Position numbers and translations under genes: made by a program. The notes below the pieces were generated by a model. That model made no database searches. It was given only the letters and a program-made list of their open reading frames with translations, and had not been told where the DNA came from. 64,000 nucleotides of DNA, from the NCBI GenBank assembly GCA_964419255.1, contig CAYQOU010000001.1:62001-126000 (forward strand), in the 5' to 3' direction. Position 1 is the first letter of the stretch, and every line of letters begins with the position of its first letter. Positions 9,285-18,097 of the stretch are shown one piece after another. This DNA is from CAZPHU01 sp964419255 (GTDB taxonomy: Bacteria > Fibrobacterota > Chitinivibrionia > Chitinivibrionales > CAYFVL01).

Positions 9285-9817
9285 AGCATATCAGCATAAC
9301 GGCATTTATTGTGGCTCTCGGATTTACAGGGGCTTCTTTTTTGTTTGTTAATTTTGGTGTGCCGCAATGGCAATCCGCGTTTCTGCAGCATCAGAAGGCG
9401 ATCCGGTACAAAGAAAGTATCAGCAAAGAAAACACGTATTCGGGAGTAAAAAAGGAGCTTGATGCTCAGAGGATGCAGTTGCAAAAACGCCTTAATATGC
9501 TCACCAGCGGCTTTACAGATCCCAAGGATCTGTCGGCGCTTCTGCAGACAATATTTGATAAAGCCTGGAAGTATGGACTGAAATTCGAAAGAACCGAACC
9601 ACAGGCAGAGAAAAAGCAGGGATTGTATACCTATTATCCGATTATCTTCGATCTCAGTTCAGATTATCAATCATTGGCTGGATTTGTTTCCGAGCTGGAG
9701 CGCCTTCCTCATATGTTTCATGTCGATCGAATCGCCATGGCTGCTACCAAAAACGGCTATATCCAAACAAAGCTGCTCATCACGTGTTTCCTTCAACCGG
9801 ATAGTGGACGGGAGTAA
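9257..9817 (+). CDS. PilO/GspM-like inner-membrane protein
   Basis: This 186-residue protein starts at a GTG inside the preceding gene. It has one N-terminal membrane helix (ISITAFIVALGFTGASFLFV), a coiled-coil segment rich in Lys/Gln/Leu, and a compact C-terminal domain (YYPIIFDLSSDYQSLAGFVS, then ELERLPHMFHVDRI) matching the PilO ferredoxin-like fold that pairs with PilN. It would sit in the inner membrane with the GspL-like protein and form the periplasmic ring around the pseudopilus. The assignment rests on the PilO pattern and gene order. Confidence 0.78.
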   Translation: MSASRNNSIKHISITAFIVALGFTGASFLFVNFGVPQWQSAFLQHQKAIRYKESISKENTYSGVKKELDAQRMQLQKRLNMLTSGFTDPKDLSALLQTIFDKAWKYGLKFERTEPQAEKKQGLYTYYPIIFDLSSDYQSLAGFVSELERLPHMFHVDRIAMAATKNGYIQTKLLITCFLQPDSGRE

Positions 9818-9818
9818 C

Positions 9819-10298
9819 ATGAAAGAATACTGGATGCCTGCACTACTCGGAGGGGCTGCTGTCGTGCTGATAGTGTATTCACTTACCACCATCGGCATGC
9901 ATGTAGTCACCATTACTCATGAAAACAATACCGCTTTATCTGAAGACATGGTGGGTCTTCAAAATGACACAATAAAGCAGGCTCTGAGTGAAACTGATAT
10001 GGTGGAGCCCTTTGAGTTAACTGCCGACATGCGGTCTCCTTTCAAATCCACTCACTACCGTCCCCGGAGAAAGAAAATCGTCTCACGGGGGCCTGCCTAT
10101 AAGAGAGAACCCTTGCGACTCAAGGGGATACTGACAAAAGATAATTCCCTTGCTATTATCGAAAATGGCCGGGGTAAAACCTTTATCTGCAGAAAAGGTG
10201 ATACCATCGGGGAGCAGGAGGTATATGAAATAGGCTCAGAGGAGGTGGTTATGCGTGACAAACTGGGCACGTACCGAATCGCAGTTTCGCAAAAATAA
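9819..10298 (+). CDS. GspC/PilP-like secretion coupling protein
   Basis: This 159-residue protein begins with a membrane helix (MPALLGGAAVVLIVYSLTTI). A Pro/Lys/Arg-rich linker leads to a C-terminal HR-type beta domain (REPLRLKGILTKDNSLAIIE, then ICRKGDTIGEQEVYEIG and VVMRDKLGTYRI), the domain by which GspC and PilP contact the N0 domain of the secretin. The ATG at 9819 has GGGAG 5 nt upstream, making it clearly better than any upstream codon in frame. It lies 1 nt after the PilO-like gene. Role: linking the inner-membrane complex to the secretin. Confidence 0.75.
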   Translation: MKEYWMPALLGGAAVVLIVYSLTTIGMHVVTITHENNTALSEDMVGLQNDTIKQALSETDMVEPFELTADMRSPFKSTHYRPRRKKIVSRGPAYKREPLRLKGILTKDNSLAIIENGRGKTFICRKGDTIGEQEVYEIGSEEVVMRDKLGTYRIAVSQK

Positions 10299-10321
10299 CC
10301 GATAACCCGCCATATCCGATT

Positions 10322-11695
10322 ATGTATAGAATCAGAAATCAGACCGGTTCGGTAGTAACCATTGTTCTCATCTTCTCCACCTGTGCATTCATTTCGGTGG
10401 CTACCTATTTTTTCTCCCAATACCGCCTGCGGAAAAGAGCCATACAGCGCCCGCTGCAGCTTCAGTCTCTTCTCGCGGCCAGATCGGGCATTCTTCTGGG
10501 AGTCGATCTCATAAACAAGAGCCGCATTTACGATAATCAGACAGAGATAGATCCCATCGATGATCCTTTCGGGTTTGGATTATTCGAAGAAGAGGATGAA
10601 TTCAGCGATGAGGAAGAGTTAGCGATCGGGGGAGAGCCGATTACCCTTTTCCCCTTTACCGATACCGGTTTCGGGGTTTGTACCCTGCAGGTTAAATCAG
10701 CGGGGAATTACCTTCAGCTGCGCTCGGTCGGCCACTATAGCAAAAAAAGTTCACAAGTGAGTGCAACGCTGGGATCCGTGCCGTTTATTTCACCGGATAC
10801 TGTTTTGTATCTGGAAGTCGCAGGGATTCCGGAGGGGGGATCGGTCAGCGGTATGGTCACCACCATCTCTTTACAGGGAGACTCAGGCAAGCCTTCCGGC
10901 TATACCATATCGCATAAGGATTTAAAAGAGAGTATTGATCAGTATCAGTCGCAAATATCGATCATTGACAGTGGGTTGCAGCATACACCATTGACTATTT
11001 CGGACAATGATGAACTGGATGAATTACCCGAAAAAATAGAGGGCTCGCTGAGCCTTGACGGACAGTTTGTTGATCTGCACTGGAAAAGCGAGAGTACCTT
11101 TGTTATACTTGGAGACCTGCAGACGGTGGGTGATGTGGTTATCGAGGATGTAGAGCTTATCGTTGAGGGGGAGGTTAAGCTTTTTGACAAGACTACACTG
11201 AAAAACGTAACAATTTTCTCACAAAACACCGTCTTTTTAGCTAACCAGTCCCAATTCCAGGGACAGATAACATCGCAGGGGGATATAGAGATATACGATG
11301 ATGCTGTGGTAGCCGCCCCGAGCTGCATTGTCGCGGCAGGAACGCCGAAGAAAAAAGATGCGGAAGCTGAGGGTACGGATGAGAAATTTACGCTGTATGT
11401 CCGTAACCGGGCCACTGTCGATGCGGTTTTGATAAGCGCCAGTGATGGGGGGGGCATTCTGACGGAGGCGGAGACCGTTGCCAAAGGTATACTGTGGGCG
11501 GCAGGACGCGTATGCCATCAGGGGCAACTCCAGGGGATTATCAGGGCCAAATGTCTGGTCAGTGAAGAAAATCCTTTTCTGACAGAGAAGAATGTCATGC
11601 AGGGAGCAGTTGAGCCGTTGGAAAGAGTATCGCATTACGTTTTTCCTTTCTATGTGGGAGATTTGAGCATTACAGCATGGAAAGAGGGGATGTGA
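10322..11695 (+). CDS. Large pilin-like membrane protein in the GspK position
   Basis: This 457-residue protein has a type IV pilin-like N-terminus (QTGSVVTIVLIFSTCAFISV) without the classical G-F-x4-E cleavage site. After about residue 75 there is an acidic segment (FEEEDEFSDEEELAIGGE). The rest is mainly beta, with repeated short strands (DVVIEDVELIVEGEVKLF, TLKNVTIFSQNTVFLANQSQ, GDIEIYDDAVVAA) that resemble a beta-helix or bactofilin-like stack. By position between GspC and GspI it could replace GspK or PilX as a tip minor pilin. I do not recognise a named family. It overlaps the next start by one base (TGATG). Confidence 0.6.
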   Translation: MYRIRNQTGSVVTIVLIFSTCAFISVATYFFSQYRLRKRAIQRPLQLQSLLAARSGILLGVDLINKSRIYDNQTEIDPIDDPFGFGLFEEEDEFSDEEELAIGGEPITLFPFTDTGFGVCTLQVKSAGNYLQLRSVGHYSKKSSQVSATLGSVPFISPDTVLYLEVAGIPEGGSVSGMVTTISLQGDSGKPSGYTISHKDLKESIDQYQSQISIIDSGLQHTPLTISDNDELDELPEKIEGSLSLDGQFVDLHWKSESTFVILGDLQTVGDVVIEDVELIVEGEVKLFDKTTLKNVTIFSQNTVFLANQSQFQGQITSQGDIEIYDDAVVAAPSCIVAAGTPKKKDAEAEGTDEKFTLYVRNRATVDAVLISASDGGGILTEAETVAKGILWAAGRVCHQGQLQGIIRAKCLVSEENPFLTEKNVMQGAVEPLERVSHYVFPFYVGDLSITAWKEGM

Positions 11696-12102
11696 TGTCA
11701 AGGCTTTTGAAATGCGTGATGAACCAGAGCGGTTTTACTCTTATCGAGATTATTGTTGCCGCCGTAATCTTTACGGTGACATCTCTGTCGCTTGGTTTCT
11801 TTATGAGAACGGGAACGCTGGTGGGTACCTATACCCGGGAGATCGATATAGCTTCGCGTCTGGCGCAAGATGAAGCTGAGAGGGTAAAAGCGGCTGTAAA
11901 TGCTCAGCTGATGCTTAACGATACGACTTACCAGGCGGTGGCAGGAGGAAGAGAGTTTTATGTGGAAAGGAAACAGGTGACACTTGATTCGTATACGGAT
12001 GAAAGCTCTCCCGGTCATTCGGAAGCACTCGAGTATTCCATCGAGATCAAAAAAGCAAATCTGGACAGTGCGATGATGGAATTTCGGGTGTTATACAAAT
12101 GA
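11695..12102 (+). CDS. Type II secretion minor pseudopilin (GspI/PilV-like)
   Basis: This 135-residue prepilin has the class III leader and hydrophobic spine SGFTLIEIIVAAVIFTVTSL, with cleavage expected at G|F and the conserved Glu+5 present. The body (SRLAQDEAERVKAAV) fits GspI/PilV minor pilins. The ATG at 11695 overlaps the previous stop codon as TGATG with GAGGGG just upstream; an in-frame ATG at 11677 lacks a comparable site. It would be processed by a prepilin peptidase, which is not in this window. GspI is favoured over GspH by length and its place before a GspJ-like gene. Confidence 0.8.
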   Translation: MSRLLKCVMNQSGFTLIEIIVAAVIFTVTSLSLGFFMRTGTLVGTYTREIDIASRLAQDEAERVKAAVNAQLMLNDTTYQAVAGGREFYVERKQVTLDSYTDESSPGHSEALEYSIEIKKANLDSAMMEFRVLYK

Positions 12103-12220
12103 ATAATTTGACTGTGTGGCCACGGCAGGGCGAACAGATGTGTTGCGTACTCCTACCTCAATCAATGGCCGCAGCACCAGCTTGCGTGCGGTAAAGCGGA
12201 ATCGAAGAGAACCTTTATTT

Positions 12221-12748
12221 ATGATGAGAAAGACAAATCAAGCTTCTGGCTTTACACTTCTGGAGATTATGGTGGCTCTGTCTCTTAGCAGTGCACTTAT
12301 TCTGACGGTATTGATCGTATGGAGAAATATCAACACCCAGATGACCACATTCGGAGCGCAGACTCTTTTCGAGAGTGAGACCGGTCTGATCGCGGAAAAT
12401 ATTATGAGTGAACTGAAAAGAGCCAACCGGATCATATCGATTCAGACAGACGCTGTCACATTCTCCTCTTCGAAAAATGATACCGTTTCCATCTCTTTTA
12501 GCGGAGAAGATCTGAAACGAAATGGAAAGGCTATACAAAATACCAGGAAAGATCTTTACATCACATCTTTTCATGTTGAATGGGATGATCTCAACGTTGA
12601 TGAGGAGTCCCGGCGGATTCACAAGCTGATACGTTTTGCCATACGTTTTGAGGATCTATCCGGGGATACAATCACTCAGAGCCGGAATGTGGCGGTGCCC
12701 TATTTTTCCAGCCAGGATGAATCGGTTACCGAGGATTGGCTCTTTTGA
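12221..12748 (+). CDS. Type II secretion minor pseudopilin (GspJ/PilW-like)
   Basis: This 175-residue prepilin has the leader MMRKTNQA and spine SGFTLLEIMVALSLSSALIL, including the G|F processing site and Glu+5. The remainder (LIAENIMSELKRANRIISI, then beta strands ending PYFSSQDES) fits GspJ/PilW. The ATG at 12221 follows GAAGAG; the frame stays open upstream to 12116 but without pilin sense, and 118 nt separate it from the previous gene. Its last 23 nt overlap the convergent rsmI gene, so transcripts of the two operons run into each other. Confidence 0.8.
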   Translation: MMRKTNQASGFTLLEIMVALSLSSALILTVLIVWRNINTQMTTFGAQTLFESETGLIAENIMSELKRANRIISIQTDAVTFSSSKNDTVSISFSGEDLKRNGKAIQNTRKDLYITSFHVEWDDLNVDEESRRIHKLIRFAIRFEDLSGDTITQSRNVAVPYFSSQDESVTEDWLF

Positions 12749-13421
12749 ATGAAAAGACACTGTTGAACAGAACCACCATCTCTCCTCTGGGTTTGTGCTG
12801 TTCGAAATGAACAAGCAGCTCGGCGGGCGTCCCTCGCAGAAATTCTTCATGCATTTTTGTCAACTCACGCGCAATAACCACCGCGATATCTCCTAAAATC
12901 TCATTCATTTCCGTAAGCACTTTTACTACACGGTGAGGACTTTCAAAGAATATGACCGTTCGTTTTTCATCTTTATGGCGTGAAAAGAATGTTTTTCTTT
13001 TGCCTGATTTTGGTGGAAGGAAATTTTCGAATATGAAACGATCGCAGGGAAGGCCGCTTGCACTGATGGCGGCAATCAGTGAGGATGGTCCCGGAATGGG
13101 GATGACCGGTATCCGGTTGGCTATCGCCTCACGGGTAATGTAGAATCCGGGATCTGCGATACCGGGTGTGCCGGCATCCGTAATCAGTGCGACATCATTA
13201 CCATCAAGCATATTCCGAATGATTCCGGCTGTGACTTTTTCTTTGTTGAAATCGTGGTAGATTTTCACCGGAGTGGTTATCTCAAACTGATCCATCAACC
13301 GGCGGCTGACACGTGAATCTTCAACGAGAATAAACGATACCTCTTTGAGTGTCTGTATCGCCCGTTGACTGATATCTCCCAGATTTCCGATAGGAGTGGC
13401 AACCAGATACAAGAAAGCCAT
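12726..13421 (-). CDS. rsmI: 16S rRNA (cytidine(1402)-2'-O)-methyltransferase
   Basis: This 231-residue enzyme has a tetrapyrrole-methylase fold and 2'-O-methylates C1402 in the decoding centre of 16S rRNA using S-adenosylmethionine. Family motifs are LYLVATPIGNLGDIS at the N-terminus, LVEDSRVSRRLM, ITDAGTPGIADPG, IPGPSSLIAAISASGLP and FFESPHRV. The ATG at 13421 overlaps the stop codon of the protease gene as TGATG, indicating translational coupling as the last gene of a long minus-strand operon. A TTG one codon upstream is unlikely to be used. Confidence 0.95.
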   Translation of the reverse strand: MAFLYLVATPIGNLGDISQRAIQTLKEVSFILVEDSRVSRRLMDQFEITTPVKIYHDFNKEKVTAGIIRNMLDGNDVALITDAGTPGIADPGFYITREAIANRIPVIPIPGPSSLIAAISASGLPCDRFIFENFLPPKSGKRKTFFSRHKDEKRTVIFFESPHRVVKVLTEMNEILGDIAVVIARELTKMHEEFLRGTPAELLVHFEQHKPRGEMVVLFNSVFSFKRANPR

Positions 13422-16400
13422 CAAAAACCTTCCAGTTTAACAATGCGAATAATTTTCTTGACAGTTCTTTTGCCGCTGCGGGCGGTCAGCTTTGCGTAAT
13501 AGGTCCCGTTTGCAATCCTGTATCCATTGTCGGTCAATCCGCTCCAGGCAATTTCCTGATAGCCGATACGGTGTGGATCAAGATCAAAGGAGGCGATTTT
13601 TTTGCTCGCTATAGTAAAAATACTTAATGAAACGTCTTCCGCGATATCTGTCAACACAAAAGCGAACCGAACCTTCTTGCCCTTTTTACCGGTAAAAGGA
13701 TTGGGATGACATGAGAAGAACTTGATGTTCAGTTTTTCTCCGGGCAGATACGCAAAGGTCTGCTCCGCCCTGTTTCCCGCCAGATCCCGGGCAATGACAG
13801 TCAGGGAATCTATTGTTTGTATAACCGGCGGTATGGCGGTAATCGTGATCGATGTCTGATTGTTTTCATCTGCTGCGAGGTTCCAGTAATCGGTTTCGAG
13901 TGTATCCTTGTTTTGAAGAAGGATAATTGATTGTTTGTCGATACCGGAAGGGTCGTTTATAATAAACGTAAAGGGCTTATTGCGCGGTGTATAGTCAACG
14001 GTCTCCATTTCCCGTCCGCCAATAAGTGCCTGGATCTGAGGAGGCGTCGAATCATTTGTGGACCCATAGGCAAATGGGCCGGTCAGATGAGTGGGGGCAC
14101 TCCTCATCCAATCGTCGCTGATGTCCAGACGGTATTTGCCCGACCAGGTGTGTGACAGAGTATCGAGATAGAAAAGCACTCCGGAGGCGATCCGGTCGTC
14201 GGTTGATTGCTGCGAATCACCGGTTACCGCAGCTCTTACATGCCAGGACAAACTGTCTGATGGAGCCAGAGAGGGCCTGGAGCAGATACGCAAGGCACGT
14301 TTTCCGTCCTCCCCGATATGCAGCCATTGCGATGGTGTGGAAAGCGGAGTCGCAGGCAGGGAGTGAGAGAGCAAAAACAGTCGGTAAGATTGACTGAGTG
14401 TGTCCCGGCCAACTATGGCGTATCCTCTACCAGGAGAAAACAGAGTATCGGACGGGAGGCGAACGTCCGCAAGGATGATCGTATCGGTAAAACTAATGGT
14501 ATTATTGGCGTGGTTACTTTCCGAAAATTCTGCTGTTTCGTTGAGATGTGCTGAAAAAGTAAATATGCCGGTGGTGTCGGGAATGGGAACGGTGAGCTGC
14601 ACGGTTGATCCGGGGGCAAGGGAATCGGCGGTTTGCATGTGTGCGATGCTGTGTCGTATGCTGTCACTTCTGAAAACTGACAACTCGAACGGGGGAGCAG
14701 TCGCATTACCCTGATTCAGCACTTCGTAGCGTACCCGCAGAGAATCGTTTTCCCAGATCAGTTTTGTACCGCTCATCAAGGTGAATGTCAGGTCGGGTTG
14801 CGACCGCAACGGAAAAGGAATGACTTCGGTTTCACCGGCAGCCCCGAGTATTCGAAATTTGACATACAGAGCCATTCTCGGCTGTAAAGCGTCCGGAGGA
14901 TTCTCTAGAATGATTGGCGCTGCATTATGCCATTGGTCTGAAGAGTCTCTCTCCATGCGCACCGGTGCATACAAATCAAAGTCGGGCTCCTGACTGTTTC
15001 GGGAGTCAAGTGTATAAAGGCAGACGACCTGTGGCTCAGGTAGAGAATCCGGGGCCGCAATTTTGCAGGATACGGAAACGGTGTCACCAAGGCTTGGAAA
15101 TGAGGGGCTGATACGTGTCTCATGAATAGCGATAGTATCTTTTGAGAACTGTGTCCATCCGACTACCTCAATTGAATCATTCCATGCGTAAACCCGTATC
15201 GTGGCATCTGAGATCGTTGCGGACTCCTTGACCGGAAACGAGTATCTGAGCCGCCCGTTTTCGACAGATATCAGTTTATCCTCCCAGATATTACCCTGAG
15301 CGGAAATACAGATACGCGCCATTCCGGAGTCAACCGGAAGTGTCGAGCCGCTTATCCGAAGGGTATCCCCGTGTTCGAGAAGGTCGTGATCAACCGATAG
15401 ATTCAGTGTGTCTTCAATCACCTGTATTGGAAGAGCGGGATCACCGAGAAGATTGTATTGTCGAATGACCGGAAGAGCCTGGAACTGATACATGACAAGG
15501 GCGAGAAGCTCGGAGTGCCTGATAAGATCTCCCAGTGTTTTAAACGAGCCGTGTACGAGGTTTTCCAGAAGTATTCGATTGAATCGTAAATCTATATCTT
15601 TGAGCGTATAGGCTGAAGCCCCGTAGAAAGCAATAGCTCCGTCATAGCTGTTTCTGACAAACTCTTCCCCCAACGATTTGTAAAAGACACTTTCGAAAAA
15701 TCCGGTCAGGCAGGTGAAGCTGAATATCACCGGCAGTCGCCCGCCGCGTCCCCATTGGCTGTTATGAAGACGCGGCAGGTCTTCGTAGGAGAAAAACCGG
15801 CTGTCCGACCAGATGTTGCCCCCCCCATGGCCGGCGAAATTCAAAAAATTGATACCCGAATTGATATAGCCCGCCATCTTCGAGGCGGCGATCTCCTGAC
15901 TACGGTAATAAGGGGATTGAGGATCGGCATCCATGCGAACGATATTGAAACGCTGATTAATCACATTCGAGTGGACCATATCGTTGAATTCAGTAAAATC
16001 AGGCTCATAACCTCCCGCAAGAAGCAGATTGTCGCGCCAGTAACCACGTTGCGGATAACGAATATAGTTGATTGTTTTCTCAACCATAATCTGTAGATCT
16101 TCAACATTTCTGGCCGGAAACCTGCCGACAGCCAGATCCGGGAAATTGTCTCCACCTCTGGCGGTCACGAAATAGCCATCATCCGCAGCGGGTCCCCATC
16201 CTGGAACCCGTGAAAGATGTGTTGGCACCAGCGTCAGGTTTTCTCTTTTCTTGTAATGGTCATGAGTGGCATCGCCTGCAAGCAGCAGGTACTTCAGAGT
16301 AGAGCGTGGTTGCGTAGCAAAAATGTGTCGGATCAGTTTTTGTATCCCGGCGGGATCCTGGATGCCGTGGGAGAACCTGTTATATATATCCTCAACGGCA

Positions 16401-18097
16401 ATTATTTCCGTGCGTAATCCTCTCTGTTCGTGAAGCTCTGCCAGCGGTGCAAGAGCCGGTATAAGTGAATCGACGGTCACCATCAGGTACTCAACATCAT
16501 GAAAGTTCCAGTCGCTTTCTATGGTGTCAAGCACCACCCCGGCAGGGATTAGCCGTTTACCATGAGAAACCGCAACGAATCGTGTCGGTCGGATAATACT
16601 ATCCTGAAATACAACATCATATTTTTCTGTTCTTTCATTGCGCCTGTTTTCCAGCTGTGTGAAGAAGCGACCGTGAGTGATATCCCATACCGAAATATCC
16701 GGAGAATCAAAGCCGCTTAAGGTAAATTGGAAAAGGCCGTTGGTGTCTTGAGGACTGCTGCGGAAAAAAAGCGTATTGTCGAGGGCTTCGTGGTTTCTCA
16801 TATACTCCAATTCGATCCAGTTTAAGGCAGAGCGATCGATAAACGACCGGTCGGGAGTGCGGAAAATTATCCTGTTTCTGCCATTGCGAAGCTGTTGTAT
16901 CGGAAACGGTTCGCTTTCAAATATAAAGCTGTTTTGTCCATCCCATGAAGCAATCTGCGGTGAAGAGCCGGGTTGATCATCGTTGAGCAATATCTCTACC
17001 CTGTGATCATCGGAAACACTGTTGTTACTGCTGAGCCCCATAAAGGAGACGCGCAAGCGTGCGGTAAAATTCTGGTTTCGGGATGGGCCGGGAACATCAA
17101 TTGCGTATTCGGTCAGTTCCCGGTTTCCGATAAACCCCCAATACCAATTGTCAACGGTATCGTACTGCTGAGGATTATGAGACATTTGCTCGACATCGTA
17201 AATGGAGCCAAGCCATCGAATATCGGAATCCTCCTCGAAGTGAAGCGTGTCGGGAAACTCTCGTGCATTCATAAGAGTTTTATCATCCGTGGTATCGATG
17301 ACAAAAAGATTATCTCGTTTCCGTGCACCCGATACCTCGGCAACTCTGAGCGCCACTCCTGGAAGTTCCCACACCAACCAGTACACCTCCGCACGGGCGT
17401 ATTGATTCAAATGAAGGTTTTTTCCCTTTAGGGGGTGGGCATAGAAGGAAATGAAGTCGCTGGATTCGAAATCGTGAGAGGACTGCGCCTGGACACGCAA
17501 GGGGAGTTCTTTTCCTCTGTTAAATAACCGGAGTGAGTGAGGAGCTATTCGGGACAGAGGAACTCCGGCTTCCTGCAGCTGTTCGCCTGTCAAATGATAG
17601 ATACCTTCCTGCTCGATAGACATACGTAAACCGGTACGGAAAGCTGGGGGTGTGATTTCATCGGTAGAAATTTTCTTGAGCCCGGGCTGGAGAGGAAGGC
17701 TTAGAATACCATTTGTATCTTTTATAGACCGGCCTGTCGGCGAAAAAACCGTTCGGTCGGTTTGTATGGTAATCGAGCCTGTCGCAGAAGGGTAAGAACC
17801 TTCCGATCCCGTAGTGAAGCTCAGCCATTGAAGGTAGCGGTCTCCAAACCATCCGCGGCTCAACACTTGCAGATCACCGCGAGACATATTCTCGTGCATC
17901 ACATATCCGTGACAGGATGTGTTCTCGGTTAATGTCAGTGCAAAATAAAGTGTAATGGGCCCTGCTTGACGGCGCTCGAAGTCATTCAGTTCGTAAGTGA
18001 CGTTTATGCTGCTGCCGGTCACTCTGTCGACTGTATAAGTAGCGGCATCGATTCTGCAGATAATTGTAAGTAGAAAAATGCAAAGTAGCCCAGTCAC
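13421..18097 (-). CDS. Secreted gingipain-type (C25) cysteine protease with CARDB-like and FlgD-like domains
   Basis: This is a 1558-residue exported protein. The signal peptide is LLCIFLLTIICRIDA, and a beta-rich propeptide-like region contains a PorU-type segment (IEQEGIYHLTGEQLQEAGV, about 170-190). The C25 peptidase domain covers roughly 560-910, with the catalytic pair His about 757 in FAGHGGGN and Cys about 796 in SFTCLTGFFE. Ig-like modules follow, including a CARDB-type one (YEVLNQGNATAPPFELSV), and the C-terminal FlgD-like domain ends with the GYRIANGTYYAKL pattern used as a type IX secretion sorting signal in related phyla. It starts at a GTG immediately after the upstream stop codon. 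A PorU-like sortase role is possible but unproven; it is larger than typical PorU. Confidence 0.82.
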   Translation of the reverse strand: MTGLLCIFLLTIICRIDAATYTVDRVTGSSINVTYELNDFERRQAGPITLYFALTLTENTSCHGYVMHENMSRGDLQVLSRGWFGDRYLQWLSFTTGSEGSYPSATGSITIQTDRTVFSPTGRSIKDTNGILSLPLQPGLKKISTDEITPPAFRTGLRMSIEQEGIYHLTGEQLQEAGVPLSRIAPHSLRLFNRGKELPLRVQAQSSHDFESSDFISFYAHPLKGKNLHLNQYARAEVYWLVWELPGVALRVAEVSGARKRDNLFVIDTTDDKTLMNAREFPDTLHFEEDSDIRWLGSIYDVEQMSHNPQQYDTVDNWYWGFIGNRELTEYAIDVPGPSRNQNFTARLRVSFMGLSSNNSVSDDHRVEILLNDDQPGSSPQIASWDGQNSFIFESEPFPIQQLRNGRNRIIFRTPDRSFIDRSALNWIELEYMRNHEALDNTLFFRSSPQDTNGLFQFTLSGFDSPDISVWDITHGRFFTQLENRRNERTEKYDVVFQDSIIRPTRFVAVSHGKRLIPAGVVLDTIESDWNFHDVEYLMVTVDSLIPALAPLAELHEQRGLRTEIIAVEDIYNRFSHGIQDPAGIQKLIRHIFATQPRSTLKYLLLAGDATHDHYKKRENLTLVPTHLSRVPGWGPAADDGYFVTARGGDNFPDLAVGRFPARNVEDLQIMVEKTINYIRYPQRGYWRDNLLLAGGYEPDFTEFNDMVHSNVINQRFNIVRMDADPQSPYYRSQEIAASKMAGYINSGINFLNFAGHGGGNIWSDSRFFSYEDLPRLHNSQWGRGGRLPVIFSFTCLTGFFESVFYKSLGEEFVRNSYDGAIAFYGASAYTLKDIDLRFNRILLENLVHGSFKTLGDLIRHSELLALVMYQFQALPVIRQYNLLGDPALPIQVIEDTLNLSVDHDLLEHGDTLRISGSTLPVDSGMARICISAQGNIWEDKLISVENGRLRYSFPVKESATISDATIRVYAWNDSIEVVGWTQFSKDTIAIHETRISPSFPSLGDTVSVSCKIAAPDSLPEPQVVCLYTLDSRNSQEPDFDLYAPVRMERDSSDQWHNAAPIILENPPDALQPRMALYVKFRILGAAGETEVIPFPLRSQPDLTFTLMSGTKLIWENDSLRVRYEVLNQGNATAPPFELSVFRSDSIRHSIAHMQTADSLAPGSTVQLTVPIPDTTGIFTFSAHLNETAEFSESNHANNTISFTDTIILADVRLPSDTLFSPGRGYAIVGRDTLSQSYRLFLLSHSLPATPLSTPSQWLHIGEDGKRALRICSRPSLAPSDSLSWHVRAAVTGDSQQSTDDRIASGVLFYLDTLSHTWSGKYRLDISDDWMRSAPTHLTGPFAYGSTNDSTPPQIQALIGGREMETVDYTPRNKPFTFIINDPSGIDKQSIILLQNKDTLETDYWNLAADENNQTSITITAIPPVIQTIDSLTVIARDLAGNRAEQTFAYLPGEKLNIKFFSCHPNPFTGKKGKKVRFAFVLTDIAEDVSLSIFTIASKKIASFDLDPHRIGYQEIAWSGLTDNGYRIANGTYYAKLTARSGKRTVKKIIRIVKLEGF

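Noticed and set aside
12099..12194. 31-codon frame starting in the gspI stop codon (ATGA overlap)
   Set aside because: It has no signal or pilin features and looks like spacer DNA before gspJ; it could be a remnant but nothing supports that.
14905..15123. Several 60-110 codon frames opposite the C25 protease gene
   Set aside because: They are shadows of a long, clearly coding gene, with no independent start signals.
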